64,000 nucleotides of DNA, taken from assembly GCF_019039035.1 (NCBI RefSeq), contig NZ_JAHNZT010000001.1, positions 62,001 through 126,000 of the forward strand. Reading direction: 5' to 3'. Within the stretch, counting starts at the first letter, position 1. The number at the start of each line of letters is the position of its first letter. Position numbers and translations under genes: made by a program. This DNA is from Citreicoccus inhibens (GTDB taxonomy: Bacteria > Myxococcota > Myxococcia > Myxococcales > Myxococcaceae). Shown piece by piece: positions 22,673-31,707 of the stretch. The notes below the pieces were generated by a model. That model was not told where the DNA came from. It ran no database searches and saw only the letters and a list, made by a program, of their open reading frames with translations.

Positions 22673-24811
22673 ATGACCTTTCACAGAATCGTCTGTCTTT
22701 GGGTGCTGGGCCTGGGGCTGAGCGCGCGGGCCGAGTCGAATCCCCTGCTGGAGCCCTGGACGGGGCCCCAGGACGGGGTGCCTCCCTTCGACCGCGTGAA
22801 GATGGAGCTGTTCCGTCCCGCGTTCGAGGTGGCGATGGACGACCACCGCCGCGAGGTGGATGCCATCGCGAACTCGACGGAGGCGCCCACGTTCGAGAAC
22901 ACCATCGTCCCGCTGGAGGACTCCGGCCGCGCGTTCAACCGGGTGTACCGCGTCTACAATGCGTGGTCCTCGTTCGTGGCCACGCCGGAGTTCCAGGCCG
23001 TGGAGCGAGAGATGGCGCCCAGGCTCTCGGCGTTCTGGGATGAGCCGTCGCGGAACGCGCAGCTCTTTGCCCGCGTGAAGGCGGTCCACGACTCGGCCCA
23101 GAAGACAGAGCTGTCTCGGGAGCAGCAACGGCTCGTCGATGTCTACTACCGGGACTTCGTGAACTCGGGCGCCCTGCTCGACTCGGCGAGCGGACAGCGG
23201 CTGGCCGCCATCAACCAGCGCCGCGCGCAGCTCTCCACGACCTTCACCCAGAACATGCTCGCGGACGAGGCCCGGTCCGTGGTGCTCACCCGCGAGGACG
23301 ACCTCGCCGGGTTGCCGGACTCCGTGCGCAAGGGCCTGGCGTCCGAGGCCGAGTCCCAGGGCAAGAAGGGCCAGTGGGTCGTCGCCAACACGCGCTCCTC
23401 GGTGGCGGACTTCCTCACGTACTCGGACCGACGGGACCTCCGCGAGAAGGTCTGGCGCGCGTACAACGACCGCGGCGACCACGGCGACGCGCATGACAAC
23501 AACGCGATCATCACCGAGATGCTCTCCCTGCGCGCCGAGCAGGCACGGCTCATGGGGTACCCGACCTTCGCGCATCGGCAGCTCGCGCCGACGATGGTGA
23601 AGACACCCGAGAAGGCCCTCGACCTGATGGAGACGATGTGGAAGCCCGCGGTGGCGCGGGTCCACGAAGAGGTGGCGGACATGCGCGCCATCGCCGAGCG
23701 CTCGGGCCAGAAGGAGCCCATCGCCCCGTGGGACTCCCGCTATTACGCGGAGAAGGTGCGCAAGCAGAAGTACGACCTGAACGAGGCCGAGATTCAGCCC
23801 TATCTCCAGTTGGAGACGCTGCGCGAGGGGATGTTCTGGCTGGCCGGTGAGTACTTCGGGCTCGACTTCGCGCCCGCGGTGGGCGTGCCCGTCTATCACC
23901 CGGACGTGCGCGTCTTCACCGTGACACGCCGCGCGACGGGTCGGCCCGCGGGCCTCTTCTTCTTCGACCCGTACGCCCGACCGGGCAAATACAACGGAGG
24001 CCAGACGACGCCCTTTCGCACCCAGGAGCGCTTCCGGGGCGAGGTGACGTCCATCGTGGCCAGCAGCATGCCCTTCGTGAAGCCCGCGCCCGGCACGCCC
24101 GCGCTCCTGGCCTGGCGCGACGCCCAGACGCTCTTCCACGAGTTCGGTCACGCGGTGCAGGAGCTCAGCTCGGACGTGGCCTATCCCTCGCTCGCGGGCA
24201 CGCGCGTGGTGCGCGACTACAGCGAGTTCCCCGCCAAGCTCTTCGAGCACTGGGTGGGCGCGCCCGAGGTGCTCAACCGCTTCGCGCGACACGCCACCAC
24301 GGGCCAGCCGATGCCCGCGGCGCTGATGGCGAAAATCAAGAAGGCCGCCACGTTCAACCAGGGCTGCGCCATGGTCGACTTCCTCCTCTCGGCGCTCGTG
24401 GAGATGAAGCTGCACCTGGACACCCGAGACCCCATTAATCCCGCCGCCTTCGAGCGGGAGACGCTCGAGCAGCTCGGCGCGCCCTCGGAGGTCAGCATGC
24501 GCTTTCGCATGCCCCACTTCGGGCACGTGTTCTCCAGTGACGCCTACGCGGCGGGCTACTACCGCTACCTGTGGGCGGACGTGCTGGCAGCCGATGCCTT
24601 CGAGGCGTTCCTCAAGGCCCCCCGCGCCCAGGTGCCCCAGGTCGCGGAGCGACTGCGCGCGCACGTCCTGGCCGTGGGCAACACGGTGGACCCCTTCGAC
24701 GGCTACCGCGCCTTCCGAGGCCATGACGCGACGCTCGATGCCTTGATGCGCGAGCGCGGCTTCACCCCGCCCGCCCCGCCGCCCCCGTCACGCAAGCCCA
24801 GGTCGCTGTAG
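22673..24811 (+). CDS. dcp: M3-family metallopeptidase, peptidyl-dipeptidase Dcp type
   Basis: 712 residues with a Sec signal peptide (MTFHRIVCLWVLGLGLSARAES). The zinc site HEFGH (about residue 490) is in the context LFHEFGHAVQELSSDVAYPSLAGT, with the downstream glutamate expected in YSEFPAKLFEHW. The N-terminal helical half (AFEVAMDDHRREVDAIANS, FENTIVPLEDSG) is typical of Dcp/oligopeptidase A. The leader points to the periplasm or outside. It removes C-terminal dipeptides or degrades small peptides. It is divergent from the Lrp-type regulator, 64 bases between starts. Confidence 0.92.
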   Translation: MTFHRIVCLWVLGLGLSARAESNPLLEPWTGPQDGVPPFDRVKMELFRPAFEVAMDDHRREVDAIANSTEAPTFENTIVPLEDSGRAFNRVYRVYNAWSSFVATPEFQAVEREMAPRLSAFWDEPSRNAQLFARVKAVHDSAQKTELSREQQRLVDVYYRDFVNSGALLDSASGQRLAAINQRRAQLSTTFTQNMLADEARSVVLTREDDLAGLPDSVRKGLASEAESQGKKGQWVVANTRSSVADFLTYSDRRDLREKVWRAYNDRGDHGDAHDNNAIITEMLSLRAEQARLMGYPTFAHRQLAPTMVKTPEKALDLMETMWKPAVARVHEEVADMRAIAERSGQKEPIAPWDSRYYAEKVRKQKYDLNEAEIQPYLQLETLREGMFWLAGEYFGLDFAPAVGVPVYHPDVRVFTVTRRATGRPAGLFFFDPYARPGKYNGGQTTPFRTQERFRGEVTSIVASSMPFVKPAPGTPALLAWRDAQTLFHEFGHAVQELSSDVAYPSLAGTRVVRDYSEFPAKLFEHWVGAPEVLNRFARHATTGQPMPAALMAKIKKAATFNQGCAMVDFLLSALVEMKLHLDTRDPINPAAFERETLEQLGAPSEVSMRFRMPHFGHVFSSDAYAAGYYRYLWADVLAADAFEAFLKAPRAQVPQVAERLRAHVLAVGNTVDPFDGYRAFRGHDATLDALMRERGFTPPAPPPPSRKPRSL

Positions 24812-24954
24812 CCCCTGCATCACCCCCGGCCTCGAAATCCAGGCACTTGGGCCCACTCGAAGAAAAGACACGGGGCGTGTCGATCCACGGACAGGTCACT
24901 CGTTGCCGTGATGAAGGCGGGGAATGACTCCCGGCCCAACACACGGAGCGGTAC

Positions 24955-25347
24955 ATGCAGACCCACTCGAAGAAGCAGCTGTGGGCGGGGCGCGTCCTGA
25001 GCGGACTCGCGGTGGCGTTCCTTCTCATGGACGGCATCACCAAGCTCATCCAGCTGACGCCCGTCGTCGCGGCCACCACGCAGCTGGGCTACGACGCGAG
25101 CGCGGTGGTACCCATTGGCGTGCTCGTGCTCGTGGGGACGGTGCTGTACTGCCTCCCTCGCACCTCGGTGCTCGGCGCCATCTACCTCACGGGATTTCTG
25201 GGGGGCGCCATCGCCACCCACGTGAGGCTGAGCAATCCCCTGTTCAGCCACACCCTCTTCCCCCTCTACCTGGCGGCCTTCATGTGGGGCGGCTTGCTCC
25301 TGCGCGACACGCGCCTGTGGTCCCTGCTCCTCCCGCGCGAGGCGTGA
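24955..25347 (+). CDS. DoxX-like membrane protein
   Basis: 130 residues, four hydrophobic segments: VLSGLAVAFLLMDGITKL, VVPIGVLVLVGTVLYCLP, VLGAIYLTGFLGGAIATHVRL, and LYLAAFMWGGLLLRD. This matches the DoxX-like_2 family of small inner-membrane proteins of unknown or redox-associated function. The DG-x-x-KL pair in TM1 and ATHVRL in TM3 are typical. It follows the M3 peptidase by 143 bases without a recognised promoter and precedes the next gene by 39 bases on the same strand. Confidence 0.8.
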   Translation: MQTHSKKQLWAGRVLSGLAVAFLLMDGITKLIQLTPVVAATTQLGYDASAVVPIGVLVLVGTVLYCLPRTSVLGAIYLTGFLGGAIATHVRLSNPLFSHTLFPLYLAAFMWGGLLLRDTRLWSLLLPREA

Positions 25348-25386
25348 GGCCTCGCACATCTCCTCGCGCCAGGAGCGCTTCGCGGC

Positions 25387-25779
25387 ATGATGGCGCGCGA
25401 GCGCCTCGGTAGCGCGAAGGAGAGTCCCTTGAGCCTCGCGAAGAAGTTGAACCTGAAGGACGGCATGAAGCTGCGCGTCGTGGGCAAGCCCGCGAACGTC
25501 GACCTGGGCGATGTCGCCGTCACCCCGTCCGCGAAGGCGGAGGGCCTCCTGGTGTTCTTCAAGTCCCTGGCCGAGGTCGACGCGAAGTGCGCGCCCCTCG
25601 TCGAGGCCGCGAAGGCGGACCGCCTCGCCTGGGCGGCCTATCCGAAGGCGGGGCAGCTCGACACGGACCTCAACCGGGACGTGCTCTGGAACCACCTCGC
25701 CAAGCACTCCATCGAGGGCGTGCGCCTCATCTCGCTCGACGCCGTGTGGAGCGTGATGCGCTTCCGCCCCGCCTCGTGA
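25387..25779 (+). CDS. small DUF3052-like protein
   Basis: 130 residues from ATG 25387; a TTG at 25429 (SLAKKLNLKDGM) would give a protein closer to the usual size. The pattern SLAKKLNLKDGMKLRVVGKP, LVFFKSLAEVD and KADRLAWAAYPKAGQLDTDLNRD resembles DUF3052-type proteins, in which the last segment is conserved. It is soluble, with no catalytic residues assigned. Stops are ten bases from the convergent S41 peptidase gene. Function unknown. Confidence 0.7.
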   Translation: MMARERLGSAKESPLSLAKKLNLKDGMKLRVVGKPANVDLGDVAVTPSAKAEGLLVFFKSLAEVDAKCAPLVEAAKADRLAWAAYPKAGQLDTDLNRDVLWNHLAKHSIEGVRLISLDAVWSVMRFRPAS

Positions 25780-25789
25780 GCCGCGTCCG

Positions 25790-27151
25790 TCAGGTCCTCG
25801 GATAGACGCGCGGAGCAGGCGCTCCCAGCCACTGCGTCTCCACGGCCTTGGGCGTGATGTGCACGCGCAGCGCGTCCACGCCATCCACCGTGAACCACCC
25901 GTCCGCCGTCATGGGCGCCAGCCGGCGCAGGGGGCGGTCAGGACGCGACATCCACATCGCGCCCTCGCGCCACTTCACCTCCATGTCGCCGTACTGGCCG
26001 GTGAGCTCCTGGATGCGCGCCGTCGTCAGCTCCACGGGATGCAGCCGGGCCTCCGCGCCCGCCTGGGCCCACGCGTACCCGGCGCGAACCTCGGGGGACA
26101 GACCCGGGGTCTGGGCCAGCCGCTTCAGCGCGAGTGACTGCGCCACCTCCAGGGCCTGGAAGGGAATCGCCTCGACGGTCGGGGTGATGCCCACGCCTTC
26201 CCAGTTGGTGTGGCTGACGGCGTGGACCGGGCGCCCCATGGACACGCTCAAGACGAAGCCCGGCGCGATGGGCACGAACTGGTTGTTGTTGGCCGCGCCC
26301 ATGGTCTTCGCGCCCACCAGCTCGCCCAGCTTGAACTGCTGCACGTCGTAGGCGAAGGCCTCCGCCGCCGAGGCGACGTCTCCGTCAATCAACACATACA
26401 GCGGCTTGCCCTTGAGCCGTCCGGCCGGCAGGTGTCCCAAGGCGCGCGACTGCTCGTCCGGCTTCGAGCGTTCGAGGAACGTCATCTCCAGCGTGTCCTC
26501 GTCCAGGAAGTGGCTGACGAGGTAGCGCACCGCCCCGTGTGAGCCACCGCCATTGCCGCGCAGGTCGATGATGACGGCGTCGCCGTCCTTCAAGAAGCGC
26601 AGGGCCTCGTCATAGACGGCGCCCGTCTGGTCGCGCACCCACTCGAACGCGGAGATGCGCAGGTAGCGGATGTTGCCCGGGAGGATGCGCTGCTCGGCCA
26701 GACCGTGATGGTCGCGCGCGGCCCGCTCACGCCAGAACGCGAACTCCGCGTCAGCGCTCTCGCCCCGAGCGGCCTCCTTTCGGAGGTCCTCGTACCGCGG
26801 CGGCTCGAAGCCCAGGTACAGGTGATGATCACCCGAGGCCGCCACGAGGTCCTCGGTGACAAGCTCGCCCAAGCGCACGGGGTCCGTGCCGTCATAGCGC
26901 CCCGCCTTGCGCGCCTGGGTCAGCCGCTCCACGAGCCCGGGCACCTTCTCCGGGAAGACGTACGACGCGCGCAGCGACGCGACAATGGCATCCAGCGCGG
27001 CACTCCGCTCCGCGACGGAGAGCGGCCGAGGCCCGGCGCGCTCCGCCCGCGCGCCTGGCTGCGCGGCCCGAGGCCCCGGCTGCCCCCAGGCGACACTGGC
27101 AGACAGCGAGAGCACTCCCACCCACCACGTCGCGCTTCGGTCTCCACGCAT
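25790..27151 (-). CDS. secreted S41-family (C-terminal processing-like) peptidase
   Basis: 453 residues from ATG 27151 with a signal peptide (MRGDRSATWWVGVLSLSASVAWGQ). An IRBP-like N-terminal helical domain (YVFPEKVPGLVERL) precedes the S41 core. AVIIDLRGNGGGSHGAVRYL (about residue 195) is the substrate-strand signature, and IDGDVASAAEAFAYDVQQF (about 260) carries the nucleophile Ser followed by helix. VGAKTMGAANN holds the next conserved loop. There is no PDZ domain, so it belongs to the interphotoreceptor-retinoid-binding/tricorn-like branch. It probably cleaves peptides in the periplasm or medium. Confidence 0.85.
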   Translation of the reverse strand: MRGDRSATWWVGVLSLSASVAWGQPGPRAAQPGARAERAGPRPLSVAERSAALDAIVASLRASYVFPEKVPGLVERLTQARKAGRYDGTDPVRLGELVTEDLVAASGDHHLYLGFEPPRYEDLRKEAARGESADAEFAFWRERAARDHHGLAEQRILPGNIRYLRISAFEWVRDQTGAVYDEALRFLKDGDAVIIDLRGNGGGSHGAVRYLVSHFLDEDTLEMTFLERSKPDEQSRALGHLPAGRLKGKPLYVLIDGDVASAAEAFAYDVQQFKLGELVGAKTMGAANNNQFVPIAPGFVLSVSMGRPVHAVSHTNWEGVGITPTVEAIPFQALEVAQSLALKRLAQTPGLSPEVRAGYAWAQAGAEARLHPVELTTARIQELTGQYGDMEVKWREGAMWMSRPDRPLRRLAPMTADGWFTVDGVDALRVHITPKAVETQWLGAPAPRVYPRT

Positions 27152-27205
27152 CTTCGTGCGCTCCTGTGCGGAAGGCGGGCGGAGCCCCGCTCCCGTCACG
27201 GACAT

Positions 27206-27227
27206 ATATAAGCACTAATATAAGCAC
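27206..27227. repeat. tandem ten-base repeat upstream of the S41 peptidase gene
   Basis: ATATAAGCAC occurs at 27206-27215 and again at 27218-27227, a twelve-base period in an AT-rich island of otherwise GC-rich DNA. It lies 55-76 bases upstream of the S41 start. It could be a regulator site or part of the promoter; nothing further supports a choice. Confidence 0.45.
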
Positions 27228-27264
27228 GCAAGTCCACCGGCGCGGAGGGAGGGCGGCACGCCGG

Positions 27265-28005
27265 TCAGGTCGCGTCGTGGAAGATGATGCCCACCGTGTG
27301 GCGCGCGCCCGAATGCAGGCGGCTGACGCCGTGACGGAGGTTCACGCGGTAGACGCCGCGCGTGCCCTGGACGGGGCGCTGGTGCACGGCGAAGACGACG
27401 GCGTCCCCCTGGCGGAGCGAGAGCACCATGGGCCGCGACTGCATGCGCGGGCGCTGCTCCGTCATCACGAACTCCCCGCCGGTGAAGTCGCGCCCGGGCT
27501 CGGAGAGGAGCACGGCCACCTGGAGCGGGAAGACGTGCTCGCCGTAGAGGTCCTGGTGCAGGCAGTTGTAATCCCCTTCGCCGTAGCGCAGGAGCAGCGG
27601 CGTCGGGCGGAGCTGTCCCGCGGCGTGGCAGCGCGCGAGGAAGTCCGCGTGGGATTCGGGGAAGTGGACGTCCACGCCCATCGCGGTGTGCCAGCGGTTC
27701 GCGATGGGCACGAGGCGCGGATAGAAGCTCTCGCGCAGCCGTGCGACGGTGTCCGGCAGCGGGTGGGCGAAGTACTGGTATTCGCCGCGGCCAAAGCCAT
27801 GACGCCCCATCACCACGCGGCTGCGGAAGACGTCCTCACGCGGATACAGCCCCGCGAGGGCCTCGCACTCGGCGGGTGCCAGCAACCGCTCCACCTGCGC
27901 GGCGCCCTGGGCATCCAGGTCCGCGGTGATGCGAGCCCAGTCCAGCGCGGCGACCCGGTGCGAGAGGTCTCGGGCGGGCGTGAGGCGTGAAGCCAGCGCG
28001 CTCAT
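27265..28005 (-). CDS. 2OG-Fe(II) oxygenase coupled to Ada
   Basis: 246 residues from ATG 28005, overlapping the Ada stop by the four bases ATGA, so it is translationally coupled. Iron ligands: H-x-D in NCLHQDLYGEHVFPLQVAVLL (about residue 155) and a distal His in SGARHTVGIIFHDAT at the C-terminus. TGGEFVMTEQRPRMQS and GDAVVFAVHQRP are typical of prolyl-4-hydroxylase-like double-stranded beta-helix proteins. The position behind ada suggests a role in repair of alkylation damage, like AlkB but of a different subfamily. The substrate is not known from sequence. Confidence 0.85.
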   Translation of the reverse strand: MSALASRLTPARDLSHRVAALDWARITADLDAQGAAQVERLLAPAECEALAGLYPREDVFRSRVVMGRHGFGRGEYQYFAHPLPDTVARLRESFYPRLVPIANRWHTAMGVDVHFPESHADFLARCHAAGQLRPTPLLLRYGEGDYNCLHQDLYGEHVFPLQVAVLLSEPGRDFTGGEFVMTEQRPRMQSRPMVLSLRQGDAVVFAVHQRPVQGTRGVYRVNLRHGVSRLHSGARHTVGIIFHDAT

Positions 28006-29111
28006 GACCGGGCCTCGCGGGCGAGCAACACGCGCTTGCGCTCGACCCCCCAGCGGTAGCCCGACACGTCTCCGTCCGCGCGCACGACGCGGTGGCAGGG
28101 AATGGCGACCGCCAGCGCATTGGACGCGCAGGCGCGGGCCACGGCGCGGACCGCCTTGGGGGCGCCGATGGCGTTCGCGATGTCCGCGTAGCTCACCGTC
28201 TCCCCCACGGGGATGGCCCGCAGCGCCTCCCAGACGCGCCGCTGGAACGCGGTGCCCTGGATGTCGAGCGGGAGCGTGACGCCCACGCGCGGGTTCTCCA
28301 CCAGGCCGACCACCGTGGCGACCCACGCCTCGAACGCGGCATCGGCGCCCACGAGCCGAGCGCGAGGGAAGCGCTGCTCCAGGTCATGGAGCAAGGCCTC
28401 GGGGTCGTCGCCCAGGAGGATGGCGCAGACGCCGCGCTCGGTGGCGGCGACCAGCACGTCTCCCAGCGAGCAGCGCCCCATCGCGAAGCGGATCTCCAGG
28501 TCCACGCCACCGGTCCGATACCGCGAGGGCGTCATGCCGAGCATCGCGGGGGCATCAGCGTAGAAGCGCCCCGAGGAGGCATAGCCCGCGCCATAGATGG
28601 CCTCCGTCACCGAGTCGCGCGACTGGAGCTCCTCCTGCACGCGCCGCGCACGGAAGGCCTGCGCATACGCCTTGGGCGTCACGCCGGTGAGCGCCTTGAA
28701 GAGGCGGTGCGTGTGAAAGACGCTCAGGCCCACGTGCTGGGCCAGCGACTCCAGCGAAGGCGTGTCCTCGCTCCGCTCCAACATCCGACACAGCTCGGCC
28801 ACCTGGGCCGCCTGTCGCTCGGCGAGCGGAGGCTGGTCCGGCTTGCAGCGCTTGCAGGGCCGGAAGCCGGCCCGCTCCGCCTCCGCCGCGCTGGCGTGGA
28901 ACGCGACGTTCCGCGGATGCGCGGAACGCGAGGCGCACGAGGGGCGGCAGTACACCCCCGTGGTCCGGACGGAATAGAAGAACGACCCGTCCGCGTGCTC
29001 GTCCCGGGCGCGGACCGCCGCCCAACGGGGGTCCTGCTCGACGGCGGCGGCGGTCGCCTGTCGCTTGGCTCGCATGGTGTGGGTCTCCCGCATTGGCTCT
29101 GTGAGGCTCAT
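28002..29111 (-). CDS. ada: Ada, bifunctional methylated-DNA repair protein and AraC-type regulator
   Basis: 369 residues from ATG 29111 (MSLTEPMRETHT); ATG 29075 is an alternative. N-terminal zinc domain with the phosphotriester acceptor Cys in TTGVYCRPSCASR and PCKRCKPDQ (about residues 50-90). AraC DNA-binding domain: SLESLAQHVGLSVFHTHRLFKALTG and VTEAIYGAGYASSGRFYADAPAMLGM. C-terminal O6-alkylguanine transferase with active site IPCHRV (about 339) and SYADIANAIGAPKAVRAVARA. Full E. coli Ada layout, so self-activation by methylation of the N-terminal Cys is expected. It is coupled to the 2OG oxygenase downstream. Confidence 0.95.
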   Translation of the reverse strand: MSLTEPMRETHTMRAKRQATAAAVEQDPRWAAVRARDEHADGSFFYSVRTTGVYCRPSCASRSAHPRNVAFHASAAEAERAGFRPCKRCKPDQPPLAERQAAQVAELCRMLERSEDTPSLESLAQHVGLSVFHTHRLFKALTGVTPKAYAQAFRARRVQEELQSRDSVTEAIYGAGYASSGRFYADAPAMLGMTPSRYRTGGVDLEIRFAMGRCSLGDVLVAATERGVCAILLGDDPEALLHDLEQRFPRARLVGADAAFEAWVATVVGLVENPRVGVTLPLDIQGTAFQRRVWEALRAIPVGETVSYADIANAIGAPKAVRAVARACASNALAVAIPCHRVVRADGDVSGYRWGVERKRVLLAREARS

Positions 29112-29293
29112 GACACGACGGTAATCGTGAGCAGGGAGCCCGGCACTCCGGCTCTTGCTCTGGAATCCGAGTCGATGTCCACCGCGTCTTCCGCTCCCAT
29201 AACAGCGACCGCCTGTTCCGCCGCTCGCCCGGACAGGCCCCGCGAGGAATGGGAGCCCTACCCTTTCCTGGCAATCGGACACGGGGGTGCGAC

Positions 29294-30925
29294 ATGGCGG
29301 GGAAGACAGCGGCGGGGCGCAGGGCCTACATCATCGGCGGCGGCATCGCGGGCATGGCCACGGCGGCCTATCTGATTCGCGAGGGCGGGCTCCCCGGCGC
29401 GCAGGTCTTCGTCCTGGAAGAGAGCCCCATCCTGGGAGGCAGCCTGGACGGCGGCGGCACCCCCGAGAACGGCTACATCCTGCGCGGCGGCCGGATGTTC
29501 AACTTCTCCTACCGGTGCACCTACGACCTGCTGTCGTTCATCCCATCCCTGGACCGCCCTGGCCAATCGGTGAAGGACGACATCGACCAGTTCAACGAGG
29601 CGCACCCCACCGAGTCCCACTGCCGGCTCGTGGAGCACGGCCGCAAGCTCGACGTGACGCAGATGGGGTTCTCTCGCAAGGACCGGCTGGACCTCATTGA
29701 AATCATCGCGCGCAGCGAGGCGTCCCTGGGCCGCAAGCGCGTGGACGAGTGCTTCTCGCCCGGCTTCTTCCAGACGACGTTCTGGTTCATGTGGGCCACG
29801 ATGTTCGCGTTCCAGCCGTGGCACAGCGCCGTCGAGTTCCGGCGCTACCTGCACCGCTTCGTCCACGAGTTCCCCCGCATCAACACGCTGGCGGGCGTGG
29901 ACCGCACGCCGTTCAACCAGTACGACTCGGTCGTGCTGCCGCTCCAGGCGTGGCTCCAGCAGCAAGGCGTGCACTTCGAGCTGGGCATGGAGGTGCGCGA
30001 CCTGGACTTCCAGCCCGCGGGGGACCGCCAGCGCGTCAGCGGCATTCACTTCCACCGCGGTCAACGCGACGGGACCATCGCGCTCAACGCGTCCGACCTC
30101 GTCTTCGTCACCAACGGGTCGATGACCTCGGGCACGCGCTACGGTTCCATGAACGCGCCGCCCCAGGGCGAGGGCACCCGGCGCGACGGCGGCTCGTGGA
30201 TGCTGTGGGAGCGCATCGCGAAGGGGCGCCCCGAGTTCGGCCGGCCCTCGGTGTTCGATGAGCGGGTGGACGAGTCGAAGTGGCCCTCGTTCACCGTGAC
30301 ACTTCAGGACCCGCTGTTCTTCCGCCTCATGGAGGACTTCACCGGCAACGTCGCGGGCGAGGGCGGCCTGGTGACGGTCAAGGACTCGAACTGGCTCATG
30401 TCCGTGGTGCTCGCGCACCAGCCCTACTACCGGCACCAGCCACCGGGCGTCACCGTGTTCTGGGGCTACGGATTGTTCCCGGACCGCGTGGGCAACTTCG
30501 TGCAGAAGGCCATGTCGGAGTGCTCGGGAGCGGAGCTGTTCATCGAGCTGTGCAACCACCTGGGCTTCCAGAAGGAGCTGCCCACCCTTCTGCGCGGCGC
30601 GAACAGCATCCCCTGCATGATGCCTTTCATCACCAGCCAATTCCTCACACGCGGCCCCACCGACCGGCCGCACGTCGTGCCGGAGGGCTGGGAGAACCTC
30701 GCCTTCATCGGCAACTTCTGCGAGCAGCCCAAGGACGTCGTGTTCACCGTGGAGTACTCGGTGCGCTCCGCGCAGGCCGCGGTGTTCTCACTCTTGGGGC
30801 TGGAGAAGGAGCCGCCTCCCGTCTACCCCGGTGAGCGAGACCCGCGCGTGCTGCTCCACGCGCTCCAGACCCTGTACACCCATGGCGAGCACGCGGACGA
30901 GGCCCCCGGAACCTCGCCCCACTGA
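29294..30925 (+). CDS. ohyA: oleate hydratase (FAD-dependent fatty-acid double-bond hydratase)
   Basis: 543 residues from ATG 29294 (MAGKTAAGRRAYIIGGGIAG); the upstream frame to 29249 is less likely. The FAD motif is IIGGGIAGMATAAYLIRE. The family signatures are ILGGSLDGGGTPENGYILRGGRMF (flavin/substrate lid, about residue 65), CTYDLLSFIPSL, WFMWATMFAFQPWHSAVEFRRYLHRF, and NGSMTSGTRYGSMN. PDRVGNFVQKAMSECSGAEL and FIGNFCEQPKDVVFTVEYSVR lie near the C-terminus. It hydrates oleate to 10-hydroxystearate, detoxifying unsaturated fatty acids at the membrane. The length matches the family. It is divergent from ada. Confidence 0.93.
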   Translation: MAGKTAAGRRAYIIGGGIAGMATAAYLIREGGLPGAQVFVLEESPILGGSLDGGGTPENGYILRGGRMFNFSYRCTYDLLSFIPSLDRPGQSVKDDIDQFNEAHPTESHCRLVEHGRKLDVTQMGFSRKDRLDLIEIIARSEASLGRKRVDECFSPGFFQTTFWFMWATMFAFQPWHSAVEFRRYLHRFVHEFPRINTLAGVDRTPFNQYDSVVLPLQAWLQQQGVHFELGMEVRDLDFQPAGDRQRVSGIHFHRGQRDGTIALNASDLVFVTNGSMTSGTRYGSMNAPPQGEGTRRDGGSWMLWERIAKGRPEFGRPSVFDERVDESKWPSFTVTLQDPLFFRLMEDFTGNVAGEGGLVTVKDSNWLMSVVLAHQPYYRHQPPGVTVFWGYGLFPDRVGNFVQKAMSECSGAELFIELCNHLGFQKELPTLLRGANSIPCMMPFITSQFLTRGPTDRPHVVPEGWENLAFIGNFCEQPKDVVFTVEYSVRSAQAAVFSLLGLEKEPPPVYPGERDPRVLLHALQTLYTHGEHADEAPGTSPH

Positions 30926-31026
30926 GCCCGCACGCGTCGCGTTCGCCCCGCGCGAAGGCCGTGGGCAAGAGACACGACTTCGGAGACACTTCGCTCCGAA
31001 GCCGTGCCCACCGGACACCGCGCACC

Positions 31027-31707
31027 ATGCTCCTCCTCGCGTTGAGTTGTCTTCAAGGTCGCCCCATGCATGACGCCGCCGAGACGCTGCTCGCGCTCGG
31101 CGCGGACGGACTCCAGCTCACGCCCGGCAATGCCCCCACCGACGGATTCGTGGAGGACCTGCGCCAGCGGGGCGTGCCCTTTCGCACGCACCATGGCTTC
31201 ACGCCGAGCGCGATGCGGCGGCAGGTCTGGGCCTCTGATGCCGCGTGCCGCGTCGACTCGGACTCCGTCCACCCTCCGCGCGACGTGGACCCCGCGCGCG
31301 AGCCCTGGGCGCACCGGGTGGAAGCCGGCGCGTATCAAACGCTGACGGTGGAGACCATGTACCCAGGCTATGCGCTGGGCACGGGGGCCGCGATTGACCG
31401 GGCCATGTCACTGGGCCTGCGGTTGGCGGTGGATGTCTCGCATCTGCACATCCAACGCGCCGGTGGCCTGCTGCCAGATTCGGTGTGGCGGCGGCTCCAG
31501 GACTATCCCTCCATCCACGAGGTGCACGTGTCCGCCAATCCCGGGGACCGGGACGCGCATCATCCCCTGACGCGTGACACCTTCGGGCTCGCCTGGGCCC
31601 GAGAGCGCGGCGCGGACGGTACACCCCTCATCCTCGAGTGCTACATGCACCGGCTCTCCGACGACGCACGCCGCGAGCAGGTGGCGCTCTGCCTGGGCAC
31701 GACATGA
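31027..31707 (+). CDS. predicted TIM-barrel metalloprotein (xylose-isomerase/AP-endonuclease-like)
   Basis: 226 residues from ATG 31027. The order of likely metal ligands fits an AP-endonuclease-2/sugar-isomerase-like barrel: TVETMYPGYAL (Glu), LAVDVSHLHIQ (Asp, His), EVHVSANPGDRDAHHPL (His, Asp-x-His) and TPLILECYMHRL (Glu). The barrel is shorter than normal (usually 250-290 residues), and HHGFTPSAMRRQVW marks an early strand. No exact family name comes to mind. It is translationally coupled (ATGA) to the next gene, so the two probably act together. A link to DUF692/MNIO peptide-modifying enzymes is possible but unsupported by a precursor. Confidence 0.65.
   Translation: MLLLALSCLQGRPMHDAAETLLALGADGLQLTPGNAPTDGFVEDLRQRGVPFRTHHGFTPSAMRRQVWASDAACRVDSDSVHPPRDVDPAREPWAHRVEAGAYQTLTVETMYPGYALGTGAAIDRAMSLGLRLAVDVSHLHIQRAGGLLPDSVWRRLQDYPSIHEVHVSANPGDRDAHHPLTRDTFGLAWARERGADGTPLILECYMHRLSDDARREQVALCLGTT

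Noticed and set aside
22628-24724. 698-codon leftward open frame antisense to the M3 peptidase
   Set aside because: The plus strand has HEFGH, a signal peptide and full family length; the minus reading has no recognisable domain.
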